Positions 24,701 through 38,095 of a stretch of 64,000 bases of DNA are shown piece by piece (the first letter of the stretch is position 1; each line of letters opens with the position of its first letter). The stretch is from Polytrichum commune (Eukaryota > Streptophyta > Polytrichopsida > Polytrichales > Polytrichaceae). Location of the stretch: assembly GCA_950295325.1 (NCBI GenBank), contig OX485805.1:46712758-46776757 (forward strand), in the 5' to 3' direction. The position numbers were made by a program, and so were the translations under genes. Under the pieces are notes generated by a model. The model ran no database searches. It saw only the letters and a list, made by a program, of their open reading frames with translations, and had not been told where the DNA came from.

Positions 24701-27700
24701 CCTTCCTTGAGAGTCTATACCCTGGGGTTTGTTTTATTAGGAGATAGCTAAAACCATAATTATACTAATTAACATCGTCACCAAAGAGGATATTGCATAC
24801 CATGTCACAATTGGCTACATCCCACATTGCACATGCATGGACTTTACGAAAACGACATCTCAAGCTTTGGGAAGGAAAGGGGAAATAGGTGTACCACAAA
24901 CATCTTTATTATATCTTACATTTATGTGCAAGATGGACTACAAGAGTGACAAGTTCACGCACCTACGTACACCTACAACGATGTCATGCAACTACCTGAA
25001 CTTGCAAGTGTTGTAGAGTGTGAGTAATGTTCCAAGTGTTGTGTTGAGCCGCATGTTTAAGAATGTTAGTGAAAGACGTGTACTTGTTTGGATTTTTTAT
25101 AATAAATTTCAGCAATGAACCGAACATCTCCGAGATGTCCATGGTAATAATCCCTTCACTTTTGCTTATTTGAAAACTAAGCATTTGAAAAATATTTGAA
25201 TCCAAAATATTTGAAAATTACAATGAAAACATGCAACTAATATAGGGCCTTTATTTAGATTATGAACCCTAAACTCGTGCACATGTACGAAACTTGGATT
25301 CATTGCTCATATACTACCAATCATTGCTCATGTGTTACTACTCATTGTTCACTGCTCATCGCTCATGAGATAGCTGCCCCAAGTCAACCCACCTATTCAT
25401 GATAATGACCTCATTAGTAATATGTAGTCTACATGAATTTTGATCATGTTGAAATTGATTTCGAAAAATTATTTTCATGGGTGGTTAAAATAAGATTACA
25501 TGTTCCACAACTTGGACTTTTGTGCATAGAAAAAATGATTGCATGTTGTCACATTAATGAAAAGCAAATATTTCCAAAAATCATGGGTCTCTAGGTCATA
25601 ATCCACACCCCAAGAAGATATTTATTTTCACTTCTATGAATTTTTTTAACATAATCTTATAATTTGCAACAACTCCAAAAGAATGTTTAGAGCTTAAAAC
25701 TCTTCTAGGCTCAGTTTCAAAATTCCAAATGATTGCGGGTGATATGGAGAGAAAGAAGGATTGCATGCAATTTCTAGGGTTGAAGAAGAAATGTCTAGTG
25801 ACAATGAAAGTTTCGTGTAATGATGATCGACAACAATGCACATCCTTCCTACCAACTTGTACACCAACAATTCTTGTTTTCTAAGTCTCCAACTTCAGTT
25901 ATGATATCACATAGAAATCAATAACGCCATAACACATTCCTTGGCTTTGAATACTAAAGTGAGGAGGATTTCATCTCAAAATGAACAATTATGACAAACT
26001 CTAGACATTGACAATGTGTTCGGACCAGCTTCTGACTTCAAGAATTCACAGTAATTTCAATCTAAAAAATAAAACTACCCAAAAAATTACAGTCCTCGTG
26101 CTTTCTATCTACCTATGAGGAAAAAAATTGCATCACCTTATACTTCTCCATATCTAGAGCATAATTTCTTTAGAGATCCATTATGGGCGGCTCTACCTTA
26201 GGTTTGCAATTGCTAGAGGATCACCTTCAGCTGCTTTACATTCGACTTGAACATCTAAGAAGTCACCTTCACCTTCAACTTCACCTTCACTTTAAAAAAA
26301 AAACTTCGCCATCATGCTTGTCATTTGCAACTTACTATGACCAACATCTTTATCCATTGCACTACGATTAAAAGTATAAATCCCCGTCTCCTCAATCACA
26401 ACTGAATATTATCGATAGAGAGTGTAACAATTTGAGCAAGATAACCATTGCTCAAATCACCATTACTCCAAGCACAATCACTTTGAATGATTTCATCTCT
26501 CATAGAAAAACAATTGCATTTTAATGATTCAAATGCATAGACATTCAATGGTTGAAGTTTCGTGAGAGGTGTGAACTCGTAATGTTGGTGAGTGGACTCT
26601 TCATATCACGTATGAACGAACGTAAGTGTATAAAGGGGTATTATTTGAGGGCATTAGTGTATATAGTAAACATAAAGGAGAGTTGTTGTTTTTCTCCAAT
26701 GTGTACATTTGTAAAAGCATGTTAAGAATTTTGAAGTAAAGATAGATGTAGAAAATAGGCCCGTATGGTTTAAAGACAACATTGACAATAAATGTGTTGG
26801 TTTCATCCAATTTATATTTTCATTACTTGTTGTCATTTTCTAATAGTCCACAATGACTATCTTGTTCATTTTTGTTAAGGTTTGCTTATGGGTTCTAAGT
26901 TTTTTCAAACTGGAGGCTCAATTTTAGAGTGCCCGTTGGCTCCGTTGAGTTTTGCTCTTCAACATTTGGGTTGTGGCTGAGTTGTTGTGCTCTTGTTTTT
27001 TGTTTGCTTGATGCTATTGGTGACTTTAAAATTATTCAATAAGTTTCTCATTGGAAGATGAGAGTAGATTATAATTTAATAAGGGCTTCATTATTTCATG
27101 ATTTAAACTATGTATTTGTGCTAGAGCCAATCATCACATTAAATTAAATATGATTAGAAATTTGTATGAGGTGGATTTTGCGTTGATCACATTATTTCTC
27201 AAATGTAAATTGAAATGTATGGTCATTTGGAACAATTTTATTAAATACACTTAATGTGTGTCTGAACACGAGTCATGTATTCGCACTTGATTCTTCTAGG
27301 AGATGTAAGCAAATCCATCACTTTGACATACACAACTCAAATTAGATCTATATAATCCTTAACGCCTTCACGCAATTTTTGAGACAAAAAATGAGCCACT
27401 TGGAATTTAAAAGTTAAGCTATGATAGTTAACATGCTTTCATTAAGAAATAAGGTTATTTATATCCTTATGTCTATCACTTATTATAAAAGTTCTTCAAA
27501 TGAATGTGCATGTATGTATAATTTTTTACGATACTCTAATTCAATGTCTTCAATTATGTTGTAAGTGATCAAAATTAGCTCAACACATAGTCAAAGGAGT
27601 GGCTACCTTCATCGTGATCACATGTACAAATCAAAACAAAATTATTTTCATACAAAATACTTTGGTTTTCATCAAGCTTACATGCCAATTCAAACCATTT

Positions 27701-28555
27701 CATGGATGCGAGTCAAACTTAAGCATTCAAGTTCTCAAAGACCCTTGATAATGGGTCTCAAGGAGTCGTATGGAGGTGTTAAAAATGACTTAGTGTACTT
27801 TTAAGTAGATGATGGGTCCAAAGTGACACCCTCTAAATGAACTTATCTCTCAATGTCACTATACCAATTGGACACACACACGTAAAATTTGAAATAACAA
27901 AATCTATAGATTTGGATTTCTACAAATGACCTAGATTTAAACATGTATTACATGTATTCCATCGCCACTATCATATACATATGTATGATGATTTCCTTCC
28001 TTTGTAATATATTGTATTAAATTTAGTTACAATCTTATATATCAAGGAAAACATGACTCTTAAGCAAGTGGGTCCATGACGGATTCATTGAAGTTTGCAC
28101 ACACTCCTCCTAGAATATGAAACATGCAACCAATGCGAGATGAGGAGCATATTTAAATCATGGATGTAGCCATTTGTCTCATTATTCATGGAACTCGTAT
28201 GAATGTCTTATTTGATATCAAAGACAATACCATGTTTCTTATAAATTATAATATAGTCCTCCTCCCCCCCCCCCCTTCAATCATGTTGATTGTAACAATT
28301 AACAATAATTGAACACGTAGGCACATCTCTATCAAACATGTGTCTCTATGGTCTCCTTTCTTAGACCCAAACCTAAAACATACACCGGTCATATAGAAAC
28401 AAGTGTATAAGATAAGGACCGTGAAGATGTTGAGTTGGAATTTGTTGTGTCCGTGGTTGGTGGTCCAAAGTTGTGACCCCAAGTAATCCTAAATTGTTTC
28501 ATAAAAGCTTTGGTCACATGACACAAGGCAAAGCATACTTAGTACATGGCGTAGT

Positions 28556-28588
<33 letters not shown>

Positions 28589-29492
28589 CTAATGTTTGTT
28601 ATATTACAAATCGATCCTCTCCCATGACTGCATTATAGTGCAAGGCAACCCATTTGGGGTCTATTTGCAAATTTTGAGTGACACCAAACATTATCCATTT
28701 TTGAACACACGGAATCTCATGTTACTTGCTATCCAATCTTTGACACACTAAATTTTGATGTTGAGAACCTTGTGCAAACCCAAGACGGGACCACCACTCA
28801 ATTCTCAATGTATGAAAAACTTTAGAACATGGTGGTCAAGGTCAATGCTCACTACAATGATCATCCCAATTATTGCGTGTTACTATTTGGAGTTATGCAC
28901 TATTATAACTATTTAAAGAGAATTTATTATTATACTAATAATGTTATTAAATGTTCTACAATGTCCGAACAACCAATTGAACTTTTGTTATTAATAACTG
29001 AACTCTTGAGTAGGACGTTCTTGCACTACGTAACTTTGCATAATAACATGCAATAATTGGGATAACTAGTGTAGGATAAACACACCCTAAGTAATTGAAC
29101 AAAACCCACTTACAATAACATTGTATGACAAACATATACAAAATTGTTACGTAGACCATGCAATGGTAACTTGTAGCCTTTTAAAGATTTGAGGATTAAG
29201 TGGGTTCTAGAAGTTTTAGATGTTTGACCAAAGACATGGCCACCTAAAATGACCCTACGAGCATTGGCATGAACAAACATTGACAACCCACCACTAGTAT
29301 TGCATAGGATAGTAGTAATAAGATACATATAGTAAGAGTCAAAGAAGAAGCAAACAATGTTTGGTTGAGAGTTAGTTGTACCCAAAAAAGGCACAAATCT
29401 ATGCCACTTTACAAACATAGAGAGTGCAAGCCCTACGAATGCTACTTACGTTAGACCAAACACCACTACCATGTAAGTTTCGTACCCTCTCA

Positions 29493-29955
29493 ACATGTGT
29501 AAGGTATGTGTGTGTTATTTGGTTACATTTCTTAATCAGACACCTATATTTGATTGGTGACATGTGGTTATACGGGGATCTAAGAACAAATATCATTAAT
29601 TATAGTTTACGTATATTTAGACTTATACATGAAATTTGAACGATTCCAACCGTCGATGTGACGTACATTTCATCACAAAAATGTACGAACTTGGAATACA
29701 AACATTCAAAGTTGTGCTTGTTGTGTTGTTGCTTTGGTCGTTTGATGTTTTTGTCTATCCCTTATTACTTTTGGACAAGTTGTTTAGCTTAATGTACTTA
29801 AATGTCAGTTCATAAAGACATGTGTTTAAAAGAGATTGGATCATGTCCTTGAATTTACTTTATCAAACTCAATTGTGAGCAAACTTGAGAGGACCTATGG
29901 ACTATGTCAAGGAATCAACAAATGTGCACTTTCAATAACCATAACTAAATCATGA
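29493..29955 (+). repeat. Dispersed repeat, copy B
   Basis: This is the longer partner of 12072-12310. It shares the blocks CCTATATTTGATTGGT and AAAAGAGATTGGA but holds about 220 bp of extra DNA between them (roughly 29580-29800). The extra DNA is either an insertion here or a deletion in copy A. Confidence 0.5.
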
Positions 29956-29956
29956 A

Positions 29957-29992
29957 AGATAAAGATAAAGATAAAGATAAAGATAAAGATAA
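29957..29992 (+). repeat. (GATAAA)6 microsatellite
   Basis: Six perfect GATAAA units follow directly on the end of dispersed-repeat copy B. Confidence 0.9.
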
Positions 29993-30994
29993 TATGTTTT
30001 GGATGTTAATGCTTCATCCTAAATTTCTTAATGGAACAATATCAATTTACAAGTTTACCATTGGAGGCAAAATTATTGTTATTAAGTTGTTGAATTTGGA
30101 TTTCCTTTCAGAGGCGATATTTGAATTTGGATTTTTGGGGGTTAAAATGAACGTAACTTGGTAAACCTTCTAAGCTTATAGCATGCCCACACTTATTGAT
30201 GTGGGCCACCAATGAATGCTTAAAATCGAGTTCCGCTACATCCAATGTCCATCACTAATAAAAAATGAGCTTAAAATGGTGTTTGTTAGCAAGAACTATC
30301 CACTGGCCCCCCCCCCCCCCCACACCAGTATGTGTGGGTGTGCTATTGATTTTCATATGCATTGAATGTTGCATGCACCTTCCCCTTGGAACCTTGCACT
30401 GCATCCTCAAAACTACACACTTTCCCTTCTAAATTAAGCCAAATCTACAACTTATAATATTGCTAGTACAACTCCAAACCATGAAAATATCACTTCCTTT
30501 GGTTCAAACAAATTATCCTTGAGTGTTTTCTCAAGCCTATTACAAATGTTCTCTTGATCTTATTCGTGTTTTGCATTTGATACAATAGATAATGTATACA
30601 TACAAATATTACTAAAATACATAGAGAGCAAGGCTTGAAATACAAGAACACTAACCATATAAATGACCATTGAAATGACATGCAACCACTAAATTTGGGT
30701 GGGTTTACATTAGGGTCTAGGTCCATGAAACTTGGGATCCAAACACCTCTTTCAAAGGATGTTACTTTCGAACTCGATATTCGACTTCTTGTTGAAGTTT
30801 GGTTTCTCAAACCACGAGGAGTATTTTCTTGATTGGGTAAGTGATGTCACACTAGTGCCACTTCTTATTTTCACGCCTTAGACCCACACCCTAGTGTTCT
30901 ACATTGAAGTCTTTAATGCCCTTCAAACACGATTTGGTCCTTCAAAATATACCTCTCTCAAAACAACCGTTCAAAATGCAACCCCAAATTGAGA

Positions 30995-31225
30995 ATGAAG
31001 ACGTCACTTGAAGGCTTTGAAGCTCTACACAACACTGTCCTTGACATCGCCGATCAATTGCTTTGCTCCAATGCTCAAACGGAAGTTGAATAGAAGATGT
31101 ATGATGAATTGCGACGATCGTTTGAGACGTTTCAACGAAACTTTAACAAACTAACATTGAATATCAAGCGTAAAAAAATCATGCATTCGCAACAAATGAC
31201 TCTGCATGACATGTTCAAACAATAA
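30995..31225 (+). pseudogene. Short protein-like frame with one in-frame stop, unknown family
   Basis: From ATG at 30995 a frame runs 76 codons to TAA at 31223, broken once by TAG at about 31091. Unlike the surrounding shadow frames, its composition is protein-like and helical: segments such as MKTSLEGFEALHNTVLDIAD and DELRRSFETFQRNFNKL, then a basic KRKK and a C-terminal QQMTLHDMFKQ. That tail resembles a PCNA-interacting (PIP-box) motif with Met in place of the first aromatic residue. I do not recognise the family. It may be a 3' exon fragment of a transposase or other nuclear protein. It lies about 130 bp upstream of the MTHFR TATA-like site. Confidence 0.35.
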
Positions 31226-31354
31226 AATATGAACCCTAATTTTTGTCAAGAAAATTGCGCACTTAACCGGGAAATTAATGTGCCTATAAACCCGCCCTAG
31301 TGGAGGGGACCCCCTAAACCCCCCCAAGTGGCCCATGAGGATCTCATGAACCAT

Positions 31355-31360
31355 TATAAA
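31355..31360 (+). promoter_or_regulatory. TATA-like box for MTHFR (candidate)
   Basis: TATAAA lies just before a TACGAA microsatellite and a more GC-rich leader-like region that precedes the MTHFR start codon by about 1.25 kb. The transcription start would be near 31385-31395. This is an inference from position and motif only. Confidence 0.35.
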
Positions 31361-31363
31361 CTA

Positions 31364-31390
31364 TACGAATACGAATACGAATACGAATAC
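31364..31390 (+). repeat. (TACGAA)4.5 microsatellite in the MTHFR promoter or leader
   Basis: Four and a half perfect TACGAA units sit immediately downstream of the TATA-like site; another partial unit follows at about 31406. Confidence 0.85.
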
Positions 31391-31511
31391 CAGTAATAAT
31401 AACAATACGAATACACACACGACATAGGTACGTGGGAAGACTAAAACCAAAAGCCCTGCGAGTACTTCGCATCTTTCGTCGCTCGCTCCACCGAAATCTC
31501 TCCTCCACAAG

Positions 31512-32600
31512 GTGCGTCTCATGTTTTTCCATCATCATTTTCCTTTCGTAATGCTGTAACTCACATTTTGCAATTGGTTTCTGAGCAGTTTGCGTCTGCC
31601 ATTCGTGTTGCATTTCGTTTTTCCGGCAGGGTGAGGTTTGTTCCACCATCCCGGGTGCTCTGTTCTGGTGATCTTTCGTTGCCTTCGATGTATGTGAGAG
31701 TTCTGTAGGGAATGGCGTCAGATTGGGTTTGGGGAAGCTGTCTGTGCCCGGATCTCGCATTTGCGTGAGTGGTCGCTTTGTTGTGATGAGTACTGTGTGT
31801 TGTGGGGAGGTTTGGGGGTTTGAGATCTGAGTGAGGTGCAGTTGGAGATTTCTCAATGCTGGATTCACCTTTTACTGTATCGTTGTTGTTCAAGATCCTG
31901 TGGGTTTTTGCTGTCACCTTTGCCATACCTTAACCCCCCCCGGAATGCAGTGAGATATCCTTTTTTGAGTATCTCCTGCATTGTCGCTTATTTGCTTTCC
32001 CTCATCATTTTCAAAGTTAAACGTCCAGCCGAGACACTTCCAGTCATACACCACTGTGTACACAATGAGATGTATCAATGCCTCATAGGGCTCCATGTGA
32101 TGAAATGGGATTTAACGTTCCCATGCCTGCACATGTCGGGGTTTTATGTTCCTTAGAGATTTGAGTGGCGTGACCTATTTAGTCTTTGTAGGGTTCTGTT
32201 TCTTCCTACGGAGTTTCGGATTGCTTTACACATAGAAGTCCATAGGATTGAGGTGCCCGCATTTGGTTAATCATGTTTACCTGCTGTGAATGGTCGGTGA
32301 TCTGCAACTGAAAGCAGTTTCTTTAGCATTTAATGGGTTACGTTTATTTTCACGGCCGTGCCGTGGGAATGAAGGATCTCATTTTGGGTCAAGTTTTCTC
32401 TGTAGGGTTAAGGTAGGACGACTTTCGATGGCAAACACGGCATGTGAAACAGATGGGGTTCAGAATTGCACTGTTAGACTGTTCTTGCCATCTGTTGCAG
32501 CAGATTGGAAGGATGTTGTGTCGGATTTTCTGTGAAGGTGATGTGGTTTTGTTTTGCTTTGTGTTTCTGATTTAACGGGTTGATTACCTGGCATGTGCAG
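31512..32600 (+). other. MTHFR: Probable intron in the MTHFR 5' leader
   Basis: A good acceptor (GCATGTGCAG) ends at 32600, 34 bases before the start codon. The region upstream is leader-like, with a plausible donor (CACAAG|GTGCGT) at 31511/31512. The roughly 1.1-kb span is T-rich on the plus strand, as plant introns are. The acceptor is fairly secure; the donor is one of several possibilities. Long minus-strand frames here (31344-31868, 31561-31926) are shadows. Confidence 0.45.
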
Positions 32601-32634
32601 GATTTGGAGCTAGGCAAAGCCAAATTCTGTCACC

Positions 32635-35600
32635 ATGAAGGTCAGCGACAAGATCAAGAATGGGTTGGAGAGCAACAAGGTGGTGTTCTCCTTTGAGTTT
32701 TTCCCTCCCAAAACCGAGGAGGGAGTGGAGAATCTTTACGACCGAATGGACCGCATGGTTGCCCACCAGCCTGCTTTTTGTGACATTACCTGGGGAGCTG
32801 GAGGAACGACCTCTACTCTGACCCTGGACATTGCCAACAAGATGCAAAACATGGTGAGGTTCTGCAATTAATTAAGTTTTCTTGCAAACAATTATGAAGT
32901 ATGAAAGGAAATGAATGAACCAGAATCATATCGTCTGGCGGTTGTCATTCAATGGGAAGGAGAAGCAATTATTGTTTATCCTTCAGCAGAAGTTGTTTTC
33001 AGAACAGACATTCCATGATGTGTGTCTTTGTTAGGTTGCTTCGCTAAGGATGCTTCACTAATGGACTTTCGTTCACAGTGAAATTTGGCATGGCCATTTT
33101 TCTTGTCTTTGATATTTTTGTCATGTAAAGTTCAAAGGTCGGAAACAACAATCTGAAAGAGTCTTTTGGACAGATTTGATTGCTTCGAACCCTATCAGGG
33201 GATTAATACCGTGCATTTATGATGTTGCTTGGACTTAGCTTCACAGTAGCTTTTCCTCTTTCTAAGGAAGGATGGAGACAAGTGTCTTGATTGGTTTGAT
33301 GTCATGATTGATTGGCGAAGGACCTGAAGGTTTTCTTAATTATTTGTTTTTGTCTTCTCATTGGAGTAAATACGGGATATGGTTTGTGCAGATTTGTGTA
33401 GAAACCATGATGCATCTCACCTGCACAAACATGCCAGTGGAAAAGCTGGAGGATGCACTGGACAATGTGAAATCCAATGGCATTCAAAACATCCTTGCTC
33501 TTCGAGGTGATCCTCCACATGGGCAGGAGAATTTTGTTACTGTTGAAGGAGGCTTCTCCTGCGCCCTGGATTTGGTAAGTTACAAACCTAGCTGTAAAGC
33601 ATGGAGTTTATATTGATGAATTTGGCAGTACATAGTTGTGGTGGTTGAACTAAAACATAGGGATTATCCCTGTTTAAAGGTTTTTGGGTTTGACTTTGGA
33701 ATTTTGTTGTGACAGGTGAAGCACATCAAATCCAAGTATGGAGACTACTTTGGAATCACCGTTGCTGGTTATCCTGGTAACAACCTCTGCTGCCAACGAC
33801 TTCCTTCCTTGTCAGCCTGGAAAATCTTTGCTACAAGATTCTCTAAGAGTTATCTGTCTCCTGAAAAATAGCATTTGTCTCATGAGCGGGGATGTTTTGG
33901 AGCGTTGTAGTGATTGCTAAACGCTGAACGGGGTTGTCTTTGCAGAGGCTCACCCTGAGGTCATCAGTGAGGGTGGGGCAACAGAAGAAGCTTATGCAAA
34001 GGACCTTGCTTATCTGAAGGAAAAGGTGTGTTGAATTACTTAAGAAGTTGCACTGTTTTTGCCTAGGCCTTGGCTATGTGGACATTGTTTCCACTTCTGG
34101 ACAGTGACACTTTAATATAAGTGACATGAATTGGATATGATCCTTCTATTGAGTTTTAGTGTTACAAAATGCACTCTTGACAGAGGAGTGATGCTGATTA
34201 GAGAATACATTGAATGCCTAATCAGCATATGTTGGATGGAGTTAATAGCTTCTCTTTTGGAACAGGTTGATGCAGGAGGTGAAGTCATTGTTACACAGCT
34301 CTTCTATGATGTTGATGTGTTCCTCAAGTTTGTGAATGACTGCCGTCAAATTGGAATCACAGTTCCAATTGTTCCTGGTATCATGCCCATTCAGAACTAC
34401 AGGGGGTTCATACGAATGACCCAGCTTTGCAAAACAAAGGTACAGTTTATTCTCACGCCCCAAGAATGTTCTGCCTTGATTTAAGTGAAATGATTAGCTC
34501 AATCCAGTCCGCATTTGTATATTGTCAATAATGACGATGGTGCTGAGGGAAAGGTCAAAAACCAATTGAGCTTAAAATATGGAATATTTGCAGGTTCCAG
34601 CTGAAATCATGGATGCTTTGGAGCCAATCAAGGACAATGAGGAAGCAGTCAGGGCATATGGCATCCACTTGGGCACGGAAATGTGCAAGAAGATTCTGGC
34701 TCATGACATCAGGACCTTGCATCTATACTCCCTGAACCTGGAGAAGTCTGTTCTCGGCATCTTGCAGGTAGATTATATTCCAGAGTATAATAGAGATTAT
34801 CATTATGGCATCATTCAAGAGTTCTGTAAGCAGACATGAATTATAACTGTAGTTTCTGATGTGTGTTTGTCTCATTTTGGCAACGTACATTGGTATATTT
34901 GTCTACACTGTATATAACTTGTATAATATGTGACAAATTTATTTGGCAGAACTTGGGGCTGATCGACTTCACCAAGGTGACCCGCCCTCTGCCATGGAGG
35001 CCTCCTACCAACACAAGGCGCACTAAGGAGGACGTGCGTCCCATTTTCTGGTATTTTTTTTTTCACTTACATTTCTTCTTTGGTCAAGAAATCAGTTTAT
35101 TTTGAAAAGTATATGGACGTTTGTCTACAGTAGTTTATTGGGGATTTGGGCTGCATAATGAACAGGGCAAACCGACCTAGAAGTTACATTTCACGAACTA
35201 CAAGCTGGGATCAATTCCCCAGAGGCCGATGGGGAGATGCTAGGAGCCCTGCATACGGAAGCCTCACTGACCACCAGGTTTGTGTTACTATACGGCACAA
35301 GGGATCTTGAAATTATGTCTTGATGTTCACAAGTTGTCAAATGTTTATCTTCTGTGTCTGCTCAACTATTGTGCAGTTCCTAAGGAAGAAGACACGCAGC
35401 AAGAAGATGCAGAAGGAGTGGGTTGTACCTTTGACAACTACTGAAGATGTTCATGAGGTACTTGGTTATTTACCTTGTTAAATTTCTATTTTTCTGTTCA
35501 TTTGTTCAGAATAGTAAACTTTTTTGAGTGGAATGAATATAATTTGTTGATGACACTTGTCTCCATTGCTCTTTCCAGGTCTTTGCCAAGTACTGTGCAG

Positions 35601-36399
35601 GAGAATTGAGCACCCATCCTTGGTCAGAGTTGGAGGGTCTGCAGCCTGAGTCTGTGCAAATCAATGAGAAATTGGTGGCCCTCAACAAGCAGGGTTTCCT
35701 AACAATCAACAGTCAACCATCCGTCAATGGCGAGAAGTCAGACTCCTCAAGCGTCGGTAAGTGAAGTTCTAATGTTCTGTTTGGTTGGTGAGATGGTTAA
35801 ACTGTTTTAATCAAATATCCAGTATACAATAGTTTACATTACCAAAGTTATGGAATGTGCCACTTTTTTCCTGATATAATTATGGCAAGGGCTTAATTTT
35901 CAGTGGATGATTTTGTGCAGGGTGGGGAGGCCCTGGTGGGTATGTTTACCAGAAGGCATATGTGGAGTTTTTCTGCTCTCCTGAGAAACTGAAGACTGTT
36001 GTTGAGAAGGTGGCATCAAACTCGGCTTTGACTTACATTGCTGTGAACTCTAAGGGTGAAACTCGGTCCAATATTGGACCCTCGAATGTGAACGCTGTGA
36101 CATGGGGTGTGTTCCCTGGAAAGGAGGTCATCCAGCCAACAGTTGTCGACCCAGTGAGCTTCATGGTGTGGAAGGATGAGGCTTTCCAGACTTGGGATGA
36201 GGAATGGGCCTCTCTGTATCCAGAAGGTGACGCCTCAACAAAGGTTCTTGCTTCGGTAAGTCAAATCTTGCATTCTTATCGTTCTGGAATGATGGAAGCC
36301 TAGATGTAGTTAAATCTGAACCTTTGGGGAAAATTGTTTGCTCCCCTCTGAAGTTGAGGGTGTTCAAGGATTTGCACTATTAATTGTTTTCCATGTATA

Positions 36400-36430
<31 letters not shown>

Positions 36431-37029
36431 ATGAAATATATATATATATATCAAAGTAATAATAAGAACAATGTACTAAGCAGGGTTGTAGTAGGCGTAA
36501 GAGCATGGTGGAGGATAATATGTAGCAAATGTTAAGTGAAGGGTTGTGAGGGTTACAAGTCTCTATACAGGAGAAGATAACTAGAACTTTCAATCGTCTA
36601 TGCAGGGTTGTCTTATCTCATAACATGAATTAAGAGTGAAACATGTAAAGGTCTAGATGATTTATGGACTGTGGTTGAACTCTTCCTAAAGAAATTTGTG
36701 ATTTGAGATCTTTCAAATATGGAAGTACATTTGTGGTTTGTCCAATCTTTGACATGCTGTTCTCTGTGGGGTGAGAAATCTAACTTCTAATACATACATA
36801 AGTAGATGACTAGTCACTTGCATGCCTGCTTCTCCCTTACTAAAGGAAATAAGCATTTCCCCCATAAATGTGTTCATAAAACTTTTTATTTTTTATTTTT
36901 TCAGAAATGGTTATATCTGATAAATACCTTGGTTGCATGCTACAGATCAAGAACTCATACTTCCTTGTCAGCATGGTAGACAACGACTACATCCACGGGG
37001 ACCTTTTCACTGTTTTTTCTGGACTGTAA
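32635..37029 (+). CDS. MTHFR: Methylenetetrahydrofolate reductase, 12 coding exons, 593 aa
   Basis: It reduces 5,10-methylene-THF to 5-methyl-THF with FAD, supplying methyl groups for methionine synthesis in the cytosol. Coding exons: 32635-32853, 33392-33574, 33716-33776, 33946-34025, 34266-34439, 34594-34767, 34950-35050, 35166-35277, 35377-35457, 35579-35756, 35921-36255, 36946-37029. All introns are GT-AG and the sum is 1,782 bases with no frame break, matching the usual plant length. The TIM-barrel catalytic domain (about 1-300) shows [10 protein letters not shown] near residue 18, with the catalytic Glu at 21, then [38 protein letters not shown] and [14 protein letters not shown]. The C-terminal domain has [46 protein letters not shown] and ends [18 protein letters not shown] at 32635 is the first in frame after the leader acceptor and gives the conserved MKVSDKI start. 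It appears intact. Plant enzymes of this type are reported to use NADH and to escape SAM inhibition; the sequence alone does not show that here. Confidence 0.97.
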
Positions 37030-37380
37030 ACAGTGATATCACATATAGAAACACACCGGTTCATGATCTAGTAGGTGAACATGGGAAGTCTTCCATTCAT
37101 CATAGCAGTCCTGTGGGTTCAGCTAGGCATTTAGGTTCATTGTAAAGTTTTTATTGCCGCTGCCTCAGTTATGCCTCCACAAGCAAGCGGCGTACCTACT
37201 TCAGTTACTTGCAGCTCTTTTGTGGTGATTATAAACATTTTTTGCTGCATTGGACCCTCTAGCAGTTGTCCGGGTTTCTTTACTGGAAACACCCATTCTT
37301 GTTACCTTTCCCATTGTGGAAGGTTAGAGTGTACATTAGATGGAGAGTACTTGCACTACAGAACATTGAACCCTTAATAT
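37030..37380 (+). other. MTHFR 3' untranslated region (approximate)
   Basis: About 350 bp after the stop codon keep the transcript-like, less AT-biased composition before repeats and low-complexity DNA resume. No clean polyadenylation signal can be fixed, so the end is approximate. Confidence 0.4.
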
Positions 37381-38095
37381 TTAGGGTGTACAAAATATAC
37401 TGAACACTCCATATCAAAATGGTAACCTATCCCAACCAGTATTGGGATACAAAAATACCATAAATAGTTGATTACGATACCTACTCATTCATGGCACTGA
37501 AAACAGTTGGATCACCATATTATTCATGGAAAGAGGAATCCACTGCTTCATTGGAACTGATATGTGAAATAAGATTCTACTACACTAATTTATTGACATC
37601 TCACTAGATTCTAGACAAATAAAGTAACAAATACAGTTGTTATTTAGGTCACTCCACTCGGTCCTAGCTAAGATCCAGCATCCTTACAACAAACTTTTAA
37701 ATGGTTTCTCAAAGTACCAGTTAATATAACGGGCTGGATGAGCCGGTTCCCAAGTCTCTCGACAGGATAAACGGCCACATGATGTAAACTTCAGTGCTTC
37801 TCTGAGTACATTCTCACTTGCCCTCAATTAAAATCTCATGGACTGTATGCTTGACATATGATGACCATTCTAGGTTTAATAGTCAACATAATTGGGGAGG
37901 GACCTATGTGACCATTTACCAAGAACGAGGATCTCCACTTTCATAAAAAGAAACAAGAATTATGAGGAAAGTGGTTGCAGCAGCATTTTGGATTTGCTAA
38001 CCATCACATATATGCCTGCGGAGAGGCGGGCTTATCAAAACAAGTTACCATTTAGGACCCATCTAGAGTAGAGGCACCTATAACTGATCACTTAA
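37381..38095. other. Intergenic DNA, nothing recognised
   Basis: No coding frame, structured repeat or RNA gene is supported between the MTHFR 3' end and the MITE. Confidence 0.4.

Larger units (their letters stand above)
21785..30994. other. 9-kb gene-poor intergenic stretch
   Basis: No supportable gene. Parts (about 22550-23060 and 23780-24600) are purine-rich on the plus strand, which leaves long but motif-free minus-strand frames such as 22724-23062. The stretch also holds C runs at 23646-23656, 28264-28275 and 30307-30321, a CA-then-TA microsatellite at about 28556-28588, and dispersed-repeat copy B. Confidence 0.5.

Noticed and set aside
31344-31926. Minus-strand frames of 174 and 121 codons upstream of MTHFR
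   Set aside because: They overlap the MTHFR leader and leader intron, show low-complexity Arg/Thr/Pro content and no family motif.
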